Source of the DNA: Isoetes taiwanensis
Taxonomy: Eukaryota; Streptophyta; Lycopodiopsida; Isoetales; Isoetaceae
Assembly (NCBI GenBank): GCA_021234155.1
Contig: JAJEKV010000013.1
Span: 4,150,028-4,214,027 of the forward strand
Length of the DNA: 64,000 nt
Direction: 5' to 3'
In this document: piece after piece, positions 23,597-34,564 of the stretch
Position numbering within the stretch: position 1 is the first letter of the stretch
How the letters are laid out: each line of letters starts with the position of its first letter
Notes under the pieces: generated by a model
What the model was told of the DNA's origin: nothing
The model's input: only the letters and a program-made list of their open reading frames with translations
Databases searched by the model: none
Translations under genes and position numbers: made by a program

Positions 23597-24745
23597 CTTT
23601 TTGTAGCAGCCGGTTATTTTGCTCCACTCAATGCAAGCCTGTACAAAAATAAAAACTTTGACATAGATGACCCTCTTGGTAGTTTATGTGCAGATGCTTT
23701 GGAATACAGTGTCCATGGGAAAGTATTCATCATGGGTGATTTCAATGCCCGTATGGGCTGCCAACAAGCGAGAACATTTGTGGATCTCATGGATGCATAC
23801 TTAGATGAGCAAGAGGAACCGTTCTTGAGATGCTCAGAAGACAAGCTTTCAAATACAATGGGAGATTTTTTGTTGGAGATGGGCAAAATCTGTGGCTTGA
23901 AAATTGTAAATGGCATTGATAAGTTTCCAAAATCCGGAATCTTTACTTGTTTCAGTCATACAGGATCAAGTACAGTAGATTACTTCATGGCAAGTGATCT
24001 AGAATTGGTACAAGCATGCTTTGTAGGGAGGAAGTTACCAGAGTCAGACCACTCCCCTTTGCATGTGGAGTTCAAATCAGCCACACATCCCGATATGAAG
24101 CACTCTCCCTTTCATCCAAAATTGAGAATCAATTATAAGCAATGCTTGCCATACAAAAAACTCGCTGAGGATCTAATTGCTTCTACTACTTGGACAGGAA
24201 ATATAGTTGAGGATGCAGAGAAATTTATCAATTTGATCTTCTATGCTGCAAAAGAGACTTTTGGTCTCACCAAAAAGCCAGTGCAAGGGCGGCCCTGCAA
24301 TTCATGGTGGGATGCTGAGTGTAGAGAAGCAAGAGCCAGACTGCCATATAACTGCATCAGGAAACCCAGTTGGTATAAGAGACCTCTGAGAAGCAAAAAG
24401 CAAGCGTTTTTAAGAGCAAGGCAATCTGATTTAAAAAAGAAAATAAAGCAAGATCCGAAAATGTCTTGGAACAAATTAAGCAAAAACTCAGGGCAGCCAA
24501 ATTTAGAGGTAGGCGCTTTGCTAAAGTTGGTGCAAGATATTTATGAGATGGGCAATCCAGAAGGCATGTCAATCTTGGCCATTGATGAAGATCTTTTCAC
24601 TGAAATAGAGGTAAGAGATACGCTATCAGGGATGGGAAATAACAAAGCACATGATCTGGATGGTCTATGTATTGACCTTTTTAAATGGGGAGGAGACAAA
24701 ATGCTTTCTATTCTTACAGATTTGCTAAAAAAGTGTATTAGATAA
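23597..24745 (+). pseudogene. LINE-C endonuclease and linker
   Basis: The frame (open from 23426) contains VHGKVFIMGDFNARMG at about residue 105, SGIFTCFSHTGSSTVDYFMA at about 175 and ESDHSPLHVEF at about 205. These are the catalytic GDFN, the S/T-x-VDY and the SDH motifs of APE-type LINE endonucleases. A basic linker (WWDAECREARARL, KKIKQDPKMSW) follows. The first conserved endonuclease block is missing and the first ~57 codons of the frame do not belong to LINE-C. Reading stops at TAA (24743-24745), after which the same frame resumes. Confidence 0.85.
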
Positions 24746-26452
24746 AACCTACCATATAGTTGGAAGTTAAATAGAGTACACCCAATTCATAAATCAGGGG
24801 ACAAGAATGTAGTACAGAATTACAGAACCATCCTGATAGGTAGCACTTTTGCCAAAATTTTGGGAAGCTTGCTGGAATACAAGTTGAGCACCTGGGCAGA
24901 AGAGAATGGCAAGCGCTCCAATTTTCAAGTGGGATTTCGGAAAGATTTTAATACGTTAGATCATGCATTAACACTTCGTGTGTTAGTAGAGAAAGCAAAG
25001 GCACCATCTGCAGCATTGTATATTTCATTTATAGATTTTGCAAAAGCATTTGACACAGTACAGAGGAAGGAGTTCGGTGACAGAATGGAGCAGCTAGGTG
25101 TTCCACAAAACATAAGAGGAGCTATCTCACAATTGTATGCAGAGGTATTAATCAAATTATCTCGGGAAGTAAATCATGTGATAAGGAACACTATAGGGGT
25201 GCGCCAAGGATGTCCTTTATCTCCTACAATGTTCGACCTTTTTATCGACGAGCTTGAAGAATGGCTACATGCACGCTCTTTGGCAGGGACTCAGCTTGGA
25301 GCTTACATACTACAGCTAGTACTGTATGCTGATGATGTGGTGCTATTGGCATCCAAGAAACATGTGCTACAAGAACATTTGCATAATTTAGCGGCATCTT
25401 GTGCAGCAAGGCAAATGAAAGTAAATGTTGTAAAATCCAAAGTTATGGTGTTCGGGACAAGGGAGAGACCAAAGTTCATGTATCTAGAGCAGGAAATTGA
25501 AACAGTGGAGAGTTTTAAGTACCTGGGGATAGATTTCTCCTCAAGATACAACTGGAAGGACTGTGTCAAAAGGAGATCCACATGCGGGAAAATGGCGCTC
25601 TATGGTATGCTTTCTAAATGTTCTAGAATTTCTCTGCATGATTGGGGGCTTAGAAAGCTTTTGTTTAAGACATTGGTTCAAACCGTGCTATTGTATAGGG
25701 TTCCTATATGGGGACCTAGCATCTCTGCCAAGTTATGGAATCAAATAGAAACAATTCAGAAGCTATTTTTGGGAAATGTGCTTGGCATAAAAGCTCAGGC
25801 ACCATATGCAATTATGCTTGCAAAGGCAGGTATGTTTCCGTTAGAATTGGAAGCATTATTTCATACTGTAAATTTCATTAATAGGATTAGAGATCAATCA
25901 CCAGAATGCTTATCCCATCAAGCAATGATGGTTTCCGAGCAGCGAGGCTGGATGCATGATTTCAAAACCTGGGCAGGAAAATGGGGTCTGAATGATGAAA
26001 AATGGCCTGAATGTAAGAAAGATGCAAGAGCATTATTAGAAAGACTTGCAATTGAACGCTTATGGCAGCACCAAGGTAGTAGAATGCTTCATTACAGAAC
26101 TCAGTTAAATCACATGGGTGAGTATAAGAGCCAAGAGTATTTGTGGTCAGAAATGCCGACGCATCTAAAGCATGTCATAGCTCATTATATAAGGAGCTTG
26201 CATAAATTGGGAGTTGAGATAGGCAGATGGTCAAATACTCCACTTGAAGACAGGGTATGCAGTGCTTGTGATTCTTATAGTGTAGAAGATGAGGCACATG
26301 TACTCCTGCATTGCACGGTTTACAACGAGATCAGGGAACAGTTTGAAATCCAAGCGTCGGATCTTCAATCATTGTTTTCTATCTCTTGTTATGAGTTAGG
26401 CTTATATTTGAAGGTGGTAGGTAGTCATCGTACTTTGATATTAAAAATATGA
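24746..26452 (+). CDS. LINE-C reverse transcriptase with C-terminal zinc finger
   Basis: The open stretch from just after the in-frame stop encodes an RT with LYISFIDFAKAFDTVQ, NTIGVRQGCPLSPTMFD, the active site LVLYADDVVLLA and MKVNVVKSKVM. The thumb has QTVLLYRVPIWGP and GNVLGIKAQAPYAIML. A terminal zinc finger reads CSACDSYSVEDEAHVLLHC. The first ATG is at 24860, but the domain begins upstream of it, so a start there would not be functional. The protein would perform target-primed reverse transcription in the nucleus. One stop codon separates it from the endonuclease; a single substitution or a base-call error could explain it. Confidence 0.9.
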   Translation, partial: NLPYSWKLNRVHPIHKSGDKNVVQNYRTILIGSTFAKILGSLLEYKLSTWAEENGKRSNFQVGFRKDFNTLDHALTLRVLVEKAKAPSAALYISFIDFAKAFDTVQRKEFGDRMEQLGVPQNIRGAISQLYAEVLIKLSREVNHVIRNTIGVRQGCPLSPTMFDLFIDELEEWLHARSLAGTQLGAYILQLVLYADDVVLLASKKHVLQEHLHNLAASCAARQMKVNVVKSKVMVFGTRERPKFMYLEQEIETVESFKYLGIDFSSRYNWKDCVKRRSTCGKMALYGMLSKCSRISLHDWGLRKLLFKTLVQTVLLYRVPIWGPSISAKLWNQIETIQKLFLGNVLGIKAQAPYAIMLAKAGMFPLELEALFHTVNFINRIRDQSPECLSHQAMMVSEQRGWMHDFKTWAGKWGLNDEKWPECKKDARALLERLAIERLWQHQGSRMLHYRTQLNHMGEYKSQEYLWSEMPTHLKHVIAHYIRSLHKLGVEIGRWSNTPLEDRVCSACDSYSVEDEAHVLLHCTVYNEIREQFEIQASDLQSLFSISCYELGLYLKVVGSHRTLILKI

Positions 26453-26471
26453 TGTATTTTGCTGGTTTTTT

Positions 26472-26530
26472 AGTGCTCCATGGCCTCTCAAGGGCACTAA
26501 GTGAGCAAGACCAAATAAATAAATAATAAG
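26472..26530 (+). promoter_or_regulatory. LINE-C 3-prime stem-loop and tail
   Basis: AGTGCTC and GGGCACT can pair around a 13-base loop, and the tail AAATAAATAAATAATAA follows shortly. The arrangement parallels the LINE-A and LINE-B ends. It is likely an RT recognition element, by analogy with LINEs whose 3-prime hairpin is required for retrotransposition. Confidence 0.55.
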
Positions 26531-27305
26531 TGCCCTAGACAGCAGCAGCAGGTGAAACCATCTCAAGCGAATTGTCTTTGTCAAACTACACTTTTGTAAG
26601 AATCTCTTTCAAAATTTGCCAAGGCTGAGAGCTTTATAAGACTTCTATAGACAAGTTCGTTCTTACATTGACGCAAATAAATTTACCCCTATCTCTTGGT
26701 ACTGCCTAGAACAAGGAATCATCTCTCTCTAGGATTTGATCCGGCCCCCCTTGCCCTGGACCATCGCCTTGCCCTGTCCCGGACCAAAGCCCATGCCATC
26801 TCATGTACTATATTTTTTATATTCAGCAATACCCCCTGCAAGTATCACTTGACCATGTGCAGTCACGATGCATCATGTACCTTAAGTGGATTGGCATTTG
26901 GTCCGTATAAATAGTATCACAACAAACATGGGTAAGCAAATCTCCTAAATCTAACCTCAAGAAAACAATTAGTTACACCAAATTGATAGCATCCCTTAGT
27001 CTAACTTCTAAACTCAAGAAAATTGTTAGTTATACCACATTGGTAGCATCCCTTAGTCTAAATTTAAAAGAATAATAAGCTAGTTAGCATCCTTTTGTCT
27101 AACTTCCTCAAGAAAATTGTTAGTTATACCACATTGGTACCATCCCTTAGTCTAACTTTAAAAGAATAGTAAGTTAGTTAGTAGATTAAAACATTGACAG
27201 CATTCCTTAGAACGTATGATGATTCATTCTCATACACACACTACTCGCACTCAATAAAATCTCAATTTAATAGAAGCCCAGCCTAAAGGCCTAATCAACA
27301 CATCA
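26531..27305. other. Noncoding interval with ~50-bp direct repeats
   Basis: No gene recognised. Three copies of a unit close to TCAAGAAAATTGTTAGTTAT and then TAGCATCCCTTAGTCTAA begin near 26961, 27013 and 27110. Confidence 0.55.
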
Positions 27306-27880
27306 TAAGTTGAAGGGAAAACTGCCAAATGCCCCTATGAGTTCATGTAATTACCAAAATCCCCTATGAGTTTTGAAACCAAAGGGCTCCTGGCTCAGAT
27401 AAATATACAAATAAATAACCCATTTGCCCCTACACACCAAACTTAATTACCAAAATACCCCCACATCAAACTTAATTGTCAAAATGACATTATATACCAA
27501 TTTTTATCAATCTACACCAAATTTAATTACTAAAATGCCCTATACATCAAATTTAATTACCAAAATACCCCTACACAGTCTTCTTGCGATAAGTTTGGTG
27601 TGTAGGGGATGTTTTGGTAATTAAATTTGGTGTGTATGGCATTTTAATGAATAAGTTTGGTGTAGATTTTTGGTACGTAATGGCATTTTGGTAATTAAGT
27701 TTGGTGTATTTTGGTAATTAGTTTGGCGTATAGGGGCAAATTGGTAATTTGCGTGTATGTTTATTTTATACAGTGTATTTATTTGAGCCAGGGGCATTTT
27801 GGTGATTTTGAAACTCATATGGGCATTTTGGTAATTACATAAACTCATAGGGGTACCTTGATAGTTTTTCCTAAGTTGAA
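27306..27880. mobile_element. Foldback element with 9-bp target duplication (Mutator-like MITE)
   Basis: The element spans 27315-27871 (557 bp), flanked on both sides by TAAGTTGAA (27306-27314 and 27872-27880). Its ends are GGGAAAACT and AGTTTTTCC. The whole left half is an imperfect inverted copy of the right half; both contain CCCCTATGAG, GGCTCAGATAAATA/GAGCCAGG and several copies of CACCAAACTTAATTACCAAA. A 9-bp duplication is typical of Mutator-superfamily insertions. There is no coding capacity. The RNA would fold into a hairpin of about 270 bp per arm. Confidence 0.85.
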
Positions 27881-28973
27881 TTACTTATCTATTTAAGGCG
27901 AACGCGATGGCAATGTTGTACCCCTGATGTGCCCTTTGGGATTCCCATGCAAAAGCTAGTTTTTTGTTTTTTGTCACACTAGGTATCTTTGCAACAGACT
28001 AAAGGTGAGTGGAATATGGCAAATATCCCTCTAGATTGGTAGGCAAAAGGTTAACGTCATGATCCACAAGAGGGAGAGTTGACTTCCCTTAAATCATAAA
28101 AAGATTTTCCTTGAAGCTTGAAAATCTTGAAGAGATGCAGTTGTTAGATCTCTATTGCACTCAACAAACCTGATTAGAAGGCAGGTGTTAGATCTATAAT
28201 GCACTCAATAAACCTGATTAGAAGATCAAAATCATTCTAGTATTAAAGAACAATAGCTTTTCAGCTAAATTGCATTGAACACTATAATGCTCAAAATGGG
28301 GCTATCTTGATTTGCCCAAAACCAAAGACTATTCAAGTATAAAAAACCCAAAATCAAGACTAGATGGTGTCTGGGCTCTCTTTTTTTGGTGTCCGTGGAC
28401 GATAGAAATTCTAACATGGTCAAACTATACGTCTAACTGAGCCAAGCTAGAAAGCCCCTTTTAACATCGAATTTGGACGTAATTACATTATATACAATGA
28501 TGACTATAACATTGATAATAGCTCAAGCTCTTCAACTAGAACTAAAACCAAGAAGCTCAGAAATAATAGCCCAAGACACGAGTTAGGCTCCTATACATCC
28601 TATCTCGAAGCTCGAGAAAGAAACGCAGTGGGGAACTACCTGATCCAATTTTGAACAATTGGATCTTCAGCATTTTGGATATTGGAATATTCGTGCAGAT
28701 CATTATGATAACCTCCCATAGATTATGATGATAACCTACAACACCACTATATTCTGCTTCCAATGGTAACCAACGACCAGTTCTTGATAAAATTCGCGAC
28801 CTATAGTTTATTGCTCGAAAGGACATGGATTATGTTGGACGGTTTTTCATATAAATAAATTATGGTTTATTGCTCGGAAGGACATATTATCTTGGATGGT
28901 TTTTCATATAAATAAAATTTTGAACAGGCCTTTGAATCCCATGAGTTACATTAGTGTCAACGAATCAAGATAA
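27881..28973. other. Noncoding interval downstream of the phosphotransferase gene
   Basis: No exon recognised. A direct repeat occurs near 28140-28220 (GTTAGATCTNTANTGCACTCAA). GGTGTCCGTGGACGATAGAAA at about 28388 resembles the last bases of LINE-B and may be a tiny relic. Two near-identical 40-base stretches with ATTGCTCG(A/G)AAGGACATG lie near 28810 and 28865. Confidence 0.4.
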
Positions 28974-31852
28974 TCAAGTGCCACCAGATGTCGCTCCAGC
29001 CATGTTTCTCACTTTTATTCTGCATAAAAGAAGGACCTTTAACACAGGGAGACTTGCCATTGATTAAATTCCAATACTTGAATTACCTGAAGCAATGTAT
29101 ACCAAGTGCCGTTGTGATCTCATTTATCACACTTACGGCAAAGTGTACATACATCGAGGCTGCATTTCAATATTTGATCTCAAATGCTTGAAACAAAAGG
29201 GAAAAAAGTAAATGACAAATTACCTGTGAAGGCACAATAACTGACTACCATTATGAACTCATCCACCATCGGTTTTCTACATCAACATCAACTTTCAAAT
29301 AAGAGCAAATTCAGCAGACAAGGAGAGCATTGGCTGATCAATTCAAATAGGAATATACCCGCCAGGTAATTTTGAAGATAATGCATTGGCGATGCCAAAT
29401 GGAAGAAACAGCAACGACTGCAGAGACAAAGTACCAAGAGCATTTACATTATGTTGTTTCTAATATTTTTTTATGAACCAGTTAAACTGGATCCAGAACA
29501 CACTGAAAACATGAACCTGAAGTTCTACACAAGTCCTTCCTTCCTGTGTATTCTTACGGAAGGCGTTCATTAACTATCAAATTTCATAGTTGTGAAATAT
29601 AGTACCATGCACATCCCAGTCTTTAATCCTTTGGGCTCGTCACAAAGATGGGAAAGCACTATTCTGCCCTGTTATGGAGAACGGACATAATTGTTATTAA
29701 CATTGTAAGGGAACAAAAACTGACATCATAATAAATGCCATATCTGCAAAGCTCACCACTAAGTAGCCAAATGCAAATCCAGACCCAAGAAGGACCAGAT
29801 GTGGTTGAGAATGGAGTATGTCCGAGGGAGACAGCCAGCCCCTTGTGGGAAAACAAAAAGGATGAGTAATTTAAACTATACTTTTTTATCAAACGCACCT
29901 CTTACCATACTGCAACCCCACCTAGAAGCGCAACGAAGGGCAGCAGCTGCAGATACATCGAATAAATAGTCTTATAAGTGGAAATAACATTAATTTCGAT
30001 CTCTTCCTTTTTTGTCAAAAACATACCATTGCCAATGCTAACAGCATGCTTCCCTCCCTTTTTTTGATCACTTTGTGAACATTTATTATGCTGCATGAAA
30101 TATGAAGGCGGCATTTCATGGGCTAACAAGCAGAGAAAGCATAAAAAAGACATTACTTACTTGGAAGCAATGGTTGGAGCTACTGCAAAAGGGATCATAA
30201 TGCAAATGGCTAGAATGTTGATTGGCATATCTGTAGAAAACAAACCCTATAATTAACCCTTCTGATCCCCTATTTGGTAGGCTTCCTTTGTTCGCGCGCC
30301 AAGTCACTTGCACAGAACAAACAGAACAGAACAGAACAGGTAGTCAGCAAGTGATCCTGATATTATATCAATCTAAATAAAAAGTTTTCCAGTGTTTGTG
30401 TTCTACAATAATGCTGCAAGTGTTGCGCATTTTGTGGTGACATACCAGGAATTATTGGTATGTGCTTTAACCAACTTATAGCTTCACGAAAATTTTTGGT
30501 CCACCACATTGGCCCTGCACACGTTAAACAACCTCAATATAGATAAACATTATGGGACAAACAGAAAGGACAATTGAATTTATAGATTTGTTCCCAATAC
30601 CAACAACTGCAGTAAATATGTGGGTAAGGTATATCAACATCAGCCCTTCTGTAGGCCCATTCACCTCGGGAAGGATCAGTGTGTTGGTAAAAAAACTACA
30701 AAATTTCACGAACAGGAAGTCAAATCAGCACTGTCAGCGAGCTATACAAACTTGCAAAACAACACCTTACGTTATCTAAAACATCATACAAGTAACATCT
30801 ATCTGCCACTTATGAGATTAGAATGCTACAAATTACTACAATTTGAGGAACCGTACTGCCAACAAAATCCTTATTGCGGTTGGCAATGCATGACAAAAAG
30901 GAAATTCATAACATACATTTGTCTTATCGTAGTCGGAGGGGTATGTATAATAGCAATCACACTCGGGGTATGAATGAAAGGAGTGGAATGAGGTGTCGCT
31001 ACGGGACGCGTGGGTATGTTGAATCAACTTGCTAATGAGTTCTTAAAAGCATGTCAGGCAGATGTTTATAAATTTTTTTCCTGCATTCATTAGATTCCGG
31101 ATCTGACATAAAAGAATTTGTAATGCCAGAAACAAGGGCATCATAATGTGGAATAGTGAACTGCTGGTACTCTGACCAAAGAACTATAAACACCTCTTGC
31201 ACATAAAGAATACAAGCAAACCAAGTGTGCTGCAGTGTTTGATATATTAAAACCGGTTTTTTCCTTCTTGTGGCTTTCCAGAACTAAAGACCCAGACTGC
31301 ATGAATATTTGAGTACAAATCTCTTACGATGCTACAACTTCAAAGAGTTCTTAAATACTACTATTAAAGATATATACCTTAGCTTGTTATTTTGTATTAT
31401 TGTATTTTCTACTTCAAATCTAATTCTTCAAAGAAGGTCACAACCTTGAAAATTTCTGCTTTCATGTTTTCAGACGTATAGGTTCTTACAGAGCATTTCA
31501 ATCTTCAAGAAAATAAAACAATCTTTTTCTTTCGTGTCATAACTAAATTGTCCAAAATATCTGCTGAAATAGAACAATGAATAGGTAACTTAGTTTTGTG
31601 CAAAATGCATGAACCATTGAGAACCACAAAGAAGGTATGTTTACGGACTGCTCCCATGTTGCCATATAAAAAGGAATTGTTGCAATAGCCCAGAACCATA
31701 GTGTATTTTTGCCTGAAACCACTGACGCACCAAATGCCATAGCCTCAAACTGCCACAAAAAAGGTAGGATTTCACATGCAACATTAAAATTAGAAAATGC
31801 CCAACTGAGTGACCATGCAAAATACGCACCGCACAGACAAGCGCATCGCATC
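28974..31852 (-). CDS. Choline/ethanolamine phosphotransferase (aminoalcoholphosphotransferase), 5-prime exons not found
   Basis: Thirteen minus-strand exons join in phase with GT-AG introns: 31830-31852, 31649-31749, 30601-30695, 30446-30514, 30161-30230, 30027-30090, 29906-29946, 29757-29841, 29606-29668, 29359-29417, 29224-29276, 29087-29159 and 28974-29019 (stop TGA). The product matches plant AAPT: GCDALVCA, FEAMAFGASVVSGKNTLWFW, FFTNTLILPEVNGPTEGL, EGSMLLALAM, LLPFVALLGG, GFAFGYLV, HLCDEPKGLKTGMCM, SLLFLPFGIANAL and VINEITTALGIHCF. The enzyme makes phosphatidylcholine and phosphatidylethanolamine from diacylglycerol and CDP-alcohols at ER/Golgi membranes. About 270 residues are present of the usual ~390. 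The exons with DGxxARxxxxxxxxGxxxD are missing; only the last Asp (GCD) is here. All joined frames are open, which suggests a gene that is or was recently functional. The last exon is the least certain; an in-frame TAA at 29083-29085 is the alternative end. Confidence 0.88.
31830..31852 (-). other. 23-nt microexon of the phosphotransferase gene
   Basis: The exon reads GATGCGATGCGCTTGTCTGT plus GCG, with AG before and GT after it. It starts in phase 1 and encodes (G)CDALVCA. It carries the last conserved Asp of the CDP-alcohol phosphotransferase motif. It lies only about 50 bases downstream of the PPR stop codon on the same strand. Confidence 0.75.
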
Positions 31853-31902
31853 CTGTCCAGAAGAAAACATAGAGCAAATTAATCGCATTTCCTTTTCATC
31901 TC

Positions 31903-34493
31903 TCATATTTTCGTCACTAAGTTGTCATCTTCCCAGCCTGCAGCACCATAAATGTTTGAAAGCAGCACATATGCTGAGGAATTTTGGTCCTCCAACCTTA
32001 AGACGCGTTCTAAGGCATTCTTCGCCATATCCAATTCCATATGGATTTTACATACACTAAGAAATGCTGTTAGCACAACTACACAAGGTTCAAGTGGCAT
32101 TGAAGTGACAAAGTCTTCTGCCTCATCCAAACTTCCATTACGTCCCAAAAGGGCAACAACAGAAGCAAAATGATCTCCTGTTGGGGAGACCACATGTTCC
32201 ATAGTCATTGAAACATAATAATGGTGACCCTCACTCATAAGTCCTGAATGACTGCAGGCAGAAAGGAGGGAAATGAATGTGAGAAGGTCAGGTTTGATGC
32301 TAGCAAGTTGCATTGACCTGAAGAGACGGACAGCCTTTCGCCCATGTCCCTGAGCAGCATATCCAGCAATAATTGCATTCCAGGAAACTGAATCATGAAT
32401 ATGCATCCGATCGAATACCTGGCAAGCATGCTGTATTTTTCCACATTTGGCATGCATGTCAATTAGTGCATTACCAACAAACACACATCTAGTATTAATA
32501 TTCTGTGCATGCAGCCATTTACCTTTCCCTATGGCTGCTAGACTGGCGCATGCATTCAGAACATAAACAAAGGTAACCGTATCAGGTTCTAAGCCTTCTT
32601 TTTCCATTTGTTTGAAAAGTATAATAGCTTCTTTTGCATTTTTTTCACAAAGACAAGCTACCATCGTCGTCCATGATATAATGTTTCGTGCAGGCATACT
32701 CTGAAATACCTGTTTTGCATCCTGTACCCTCCCACATTTAGCATACATGTCAACAAGTGCAGTGCCTACATATACATTTGTCTCAATCTGAGTCCATTCA
32801 ATAAGAGAATGGACATATTTCCCTTGCCCCAAATTGCCTGATGCAGCGCATGCATTTATAATATTTGAAAAGGTCACCAGATTTGGACTCATCCGTTCCT
32901 GTTGCATCTGTTGAAATATCTTAACCACCTCAACTCCGTTCTGGTGGATGGCATATCCTGTGATTAACGCATTCCAGGAAACAATATTTCGTAAAGGTAA
33001 CCTGTCAAAGGAATATTCAGCATCCTCTAAGCTCCCACATTTAGCATACATGTCAATTAATGTGTTACCAACAAATTGATTTGACATACATCCAGATTCT
33101 ATGACATGAGAATGAACCCATTTTGCTTGTTCCAAGACACCCAGAGCGCCACATGCACTGAGAACGCTTACAAATGTAATTTCATTGGGATCTATATCTT
33201 CATCTTGCATTGCACAAAATAAATTTAGAGCTTCTTCTCCCATAGAAAGTTGGGCATAACCTGTGATTATTGAAGTCCATGAAACTATGTTTCGTATAGA
33301 CATGTTATTAAACACTCCACGTGCATTTTCTATGTTGCCGCACTTGGAATACATATCAATAAGCTTATTGCAAACAAAGAGATCGGAGCCATATCCAGCT
33401 TCTTTAATTTGAACAGGCACGTGCTCCCCCTGATATAGACTTGATAGATTAACACATGCATTGAGAATTCCAATAAATGCCACCTTGTTTGGTATCATCC
33501 CTTTTTGCTCTATTTGCTGAAAGATTGACAAGACTTGTCTATCATTTCCATGATGGACGTAACCAAGGATTAAAGCATTCCACGAGACATTATCTTGTAA
33601 AGACATGTGGCAAAAGACCTGTTCTGCTTCTTCTATACTTGCACATCTGGTGTACATGCTAATAAGTGTGTTCTCAATAAAGACGCCCGATAACAGAACA
33701 GATTTTATTATATGAGCATGGACCAACCTTCCCTGATCTAAGGCCCCTAAAGTTGCACAAACTCCGAGGACACAAATAAAAGTAACTTTGTCCAGGCTTA
33801 CACCCTCATCTTGCATATCTTGGAACAACACCAAAGCTTCTTTATCATGTCCAAGCCTGGTATATCTTGCAAGCATTATAGTCCAGGTATAAACATTCTT
33901 TGAAACCATTCTATAAAGGATAGCTTCTGTTTCGACTATGCTTGCGCAGTTAGCATACATGTTGAGAAGGGTATTGGTTAAGAAAATGTCTGGCTGAAAA
34001 GCTGATTTGATTAAATGAGCATGCACTCTTTTACCCTCAGTCAGAACCCTCATATTAGTGCATGCTCGTAGAAGACAAACATAAACATCAGAAAGGGTTA
34101 CCTTATCTTCGCAATTTATGCGATTTAAAATCTGCCATGCCGTCTCTAATTTCCCCAAATTGCATAGTCGCTTCACTTCTTCATTGATCTGCGAACGTGT
34201 ATCAAGTTTTGATGGCCTACTGCCAGTTGGAACTTGACTTAATCTGGAAGAATAAATAAACAAAACAAGAAGATAAGTCAGATGGAACGTGTATCAAAGC
34301 TTTCAGATTGAAAAAAGCGAGAATTAAAATACCTTTGACATGTTAGAGCAACATTGTTGGAAACAGAATTCTCAAAACCTGGATGAAGTTGTGTGGACAT
34401 TGTTAGATTCTGTTCCTCCAAACCAAAAGGCCTGCATTCAAATGCGGCGCACAAATTCGGATATATCTGGCGAGGAATCTGGGAGAGGGACAT
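31903..34493 (-). CDS. PLS-class pentatricopeptide repeat protein with E-type end, no DYW
   Basis: Exon 2 (31903-34243) encodes about 780 residues of tandem PPR motifs in P-L-S triplets; the repeated phrases are NTLI.MY.KCGS.E.A, VSWNALI.GY and VTF...L.ACA.LG.L.QGK.VH. A proposed exon 1 (34333-34493) supplies MSLSQIPRQIYPNL onward; joined across an 89-bp GT-AG intron (34244-34332) the protein is 833 residues. Without it an ATG at 34263 opens the same frame inside the intron. The C-terminus reaches an E motif (VLLSNIYGAAGWED) and stops, so no E+ or DYW deaminase is present. Such proteins bind organellar RNA, often for C-to-U editing; it would need a DYW partner in trans. N-terminal organelle targeting is likely but not proven. 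A broken copy lies at 60733-62348. Confidence 0.88.
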
Positions 34494-34564
34494 TGAATGT
34501 AGCTCTGTCCTTTGTCCTTTTCGTTCTTCTCGCTCACAAATTCGAGCTAGTTCCCATAAATTGA

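Larger units (their letters stand above)
23597..26530 (+). mobile_element. LINE-C, nearly full-length coding non-LTR retrotransposon
   Basis: A third LINE family, related to LINE-A in RT and zinc finger but clearly diverged. Endonuclease, linker, RT and zinc finger are in one frame with a single TAA at 24743-24745. The element lacks the N-terminal part of the endonuclease, so it is 5-prime truncated. The 3-prime end carries a stem-loop (AGTGC...GCACT, 26472-26498) and the tail AAATAAATAAATAATAA. This is the best-preserved LINE in the window. Confidence 0.85.
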
